From assembly GCA_023375785.1 (NCBI GenBank), contig SZWC01000585.1:276733-313950 (forward strand): a stretch of 37,218 nt of DNA, in the 5' to 3' direction. Made by a program: the position numbers and the translations under genes. This document shows positions 36,958 to 37,218 of this stretch, piece after piece. The notes under the pieces are model-generated. The model saw nothing but the letters and a program-made list of their open reading frames with translations. It was not told the DNA's origin and searched no databases. This DNA comes from Penium margaritaceum. Taxonomy: Eukaryota > Streptophyta > Zygnematophyceae > Desmidiales > Peniaceae. Numbering within the stretch: the first letter of the stretch is position 1; the number at the start of each line of letters is the position of its first letter.

Positions 36958-37218
36958 TGTTGGAGTGATGCTCCTCACCATGGCAGGAGTGACTCCAAAA
37001 AGGAACACCGAAAAGACAAGCCTTAGTGGCTTAGTGGTTAATGGTGTCCACCTCTAGAGGCAAGGGCCCGGGTTCAAGTCCCACAAGATGAAATTATGCC
37101 CTGCCTCAAGGGAGGTGGAAAATAGATGCCAGGAAGCTAGCTCAACCTCTAGAGTTCCTCTTTAAGTTTCTAGAAGGCCAGGTGAGGGTCCAGGAAGGTG
37201 GCACACCTTCTAGAAGGG
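36958..37218 (+). mobile_element. Second copia LTR copy, cut by window end
   Basis: These 261 bp match 22729-22992 with about five substitutions and a 3-bp length difference, so they are roughly 98% identical and in the same direction. The copy begins with TGTTGG at a clean junction with satellite. It may be the 5' LTR of another element or a solo LTR; the window ends before this can be told. It carries the tRNA-like A box (37027-37037) and B box (37071-37081), again 44 bp apart, and TTCTAGAA at 37168-37175 and 37208-37215. Confidence 0.9.
37020..37091 (+). promoter_or_regulatory. tRNA-like A/B-box module in second LTR
   Basis: TGGCTTAGTGG at 37027-37037 and GGTTCAAGTCC at 37071-37081 are identical to those in the first LTR and keep the 44-bp spacing. 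The two substitutions inside the module (G to A, twice) lie between the boxes. Box conservation in two separate insertions supports the module as a fixed part of this LTR family. Confidence 0.55.

Overview
The window is eukaryotic repeat DNA, not a gene-dense region. About 33.5 kb of 37.2 kb (roughly 90%) is one degenerate tandem satellite with a ~31-bp monomer. Two monomer types tend to alternate, giving a ~62-bp dimer. They share the first half (ATGGTGCTTTGGTCACA) and differ in the second: type B ends CTTTCACTGTGTCT and type A ends TTATCACTGTTTCA. The Ty1/copia element embedded in the array, with TGTTGG/CCAACA termini and tRNA-type A/B boxes, would fit a large plant-like genome. Nothing in the window fixes the species, so the organism call is a weak inference. 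Two single ambiguous bases (8969 and 23992) mark this as draft assembly.

Layout: 1-1871 satellite, plus orientation. 1872-2081 an indel-free 10-bp minisatellite of 21 copies. 2082-2540 unidentified non-satellite sequence. 2541-22728 satellite, plus orientation. This block holds small local duplications (159 bp at 4147, 155 bp at 6757) and a ~2.3-kb mosaic (8970-11275) made of fragments found elsewhere in the block. Inside the mosaic, a 278-bp nine-monomer unit is repeated about 5.8 times with no visible divergence (9632-11246). 22729-25102 is a defective copia element: LTR start, leader, gag, CCHC knuckle, protease and the start of integrase. It has one in-frame stop, one frameshift, and an abrupt end in integrase. 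25103-33985 satellite, plus orientation, with a 91-bp tandem duplication at 31658. 33986-34380 a non-satellite spacer with a telomere-like motif and hairpins. 34381-36957 the same satellite in the opposite orientation. 36958-37218 the first 261 bp of a second LTR, nearly identical to the first and in the same direction, running off the window.

The many open frames are a by-product of the satellite. Its plus-strand consensus has no stop codon in any frame, and 31 is not a multiple of 3, so it reads open as a 31-residue peptide repeat. No host gene, RNA gene, CRISPR array or operon is supported. The points most worth checking are: (i) the 278-bp array, whose unit is a stepwise, left-to-right collage of segments from 5.9 to 15.5 kb joined at 15-18 bp identities next to an ambiguous base, so either template switching or an assembly loop; (ii) tRNA-spaced A and B boxes inside the copia LTR; (iii) heat-shock-element-like TTCnnGAA motifs downstream of them; (iv) the satellite orientation switch at a telomere-like spacer.
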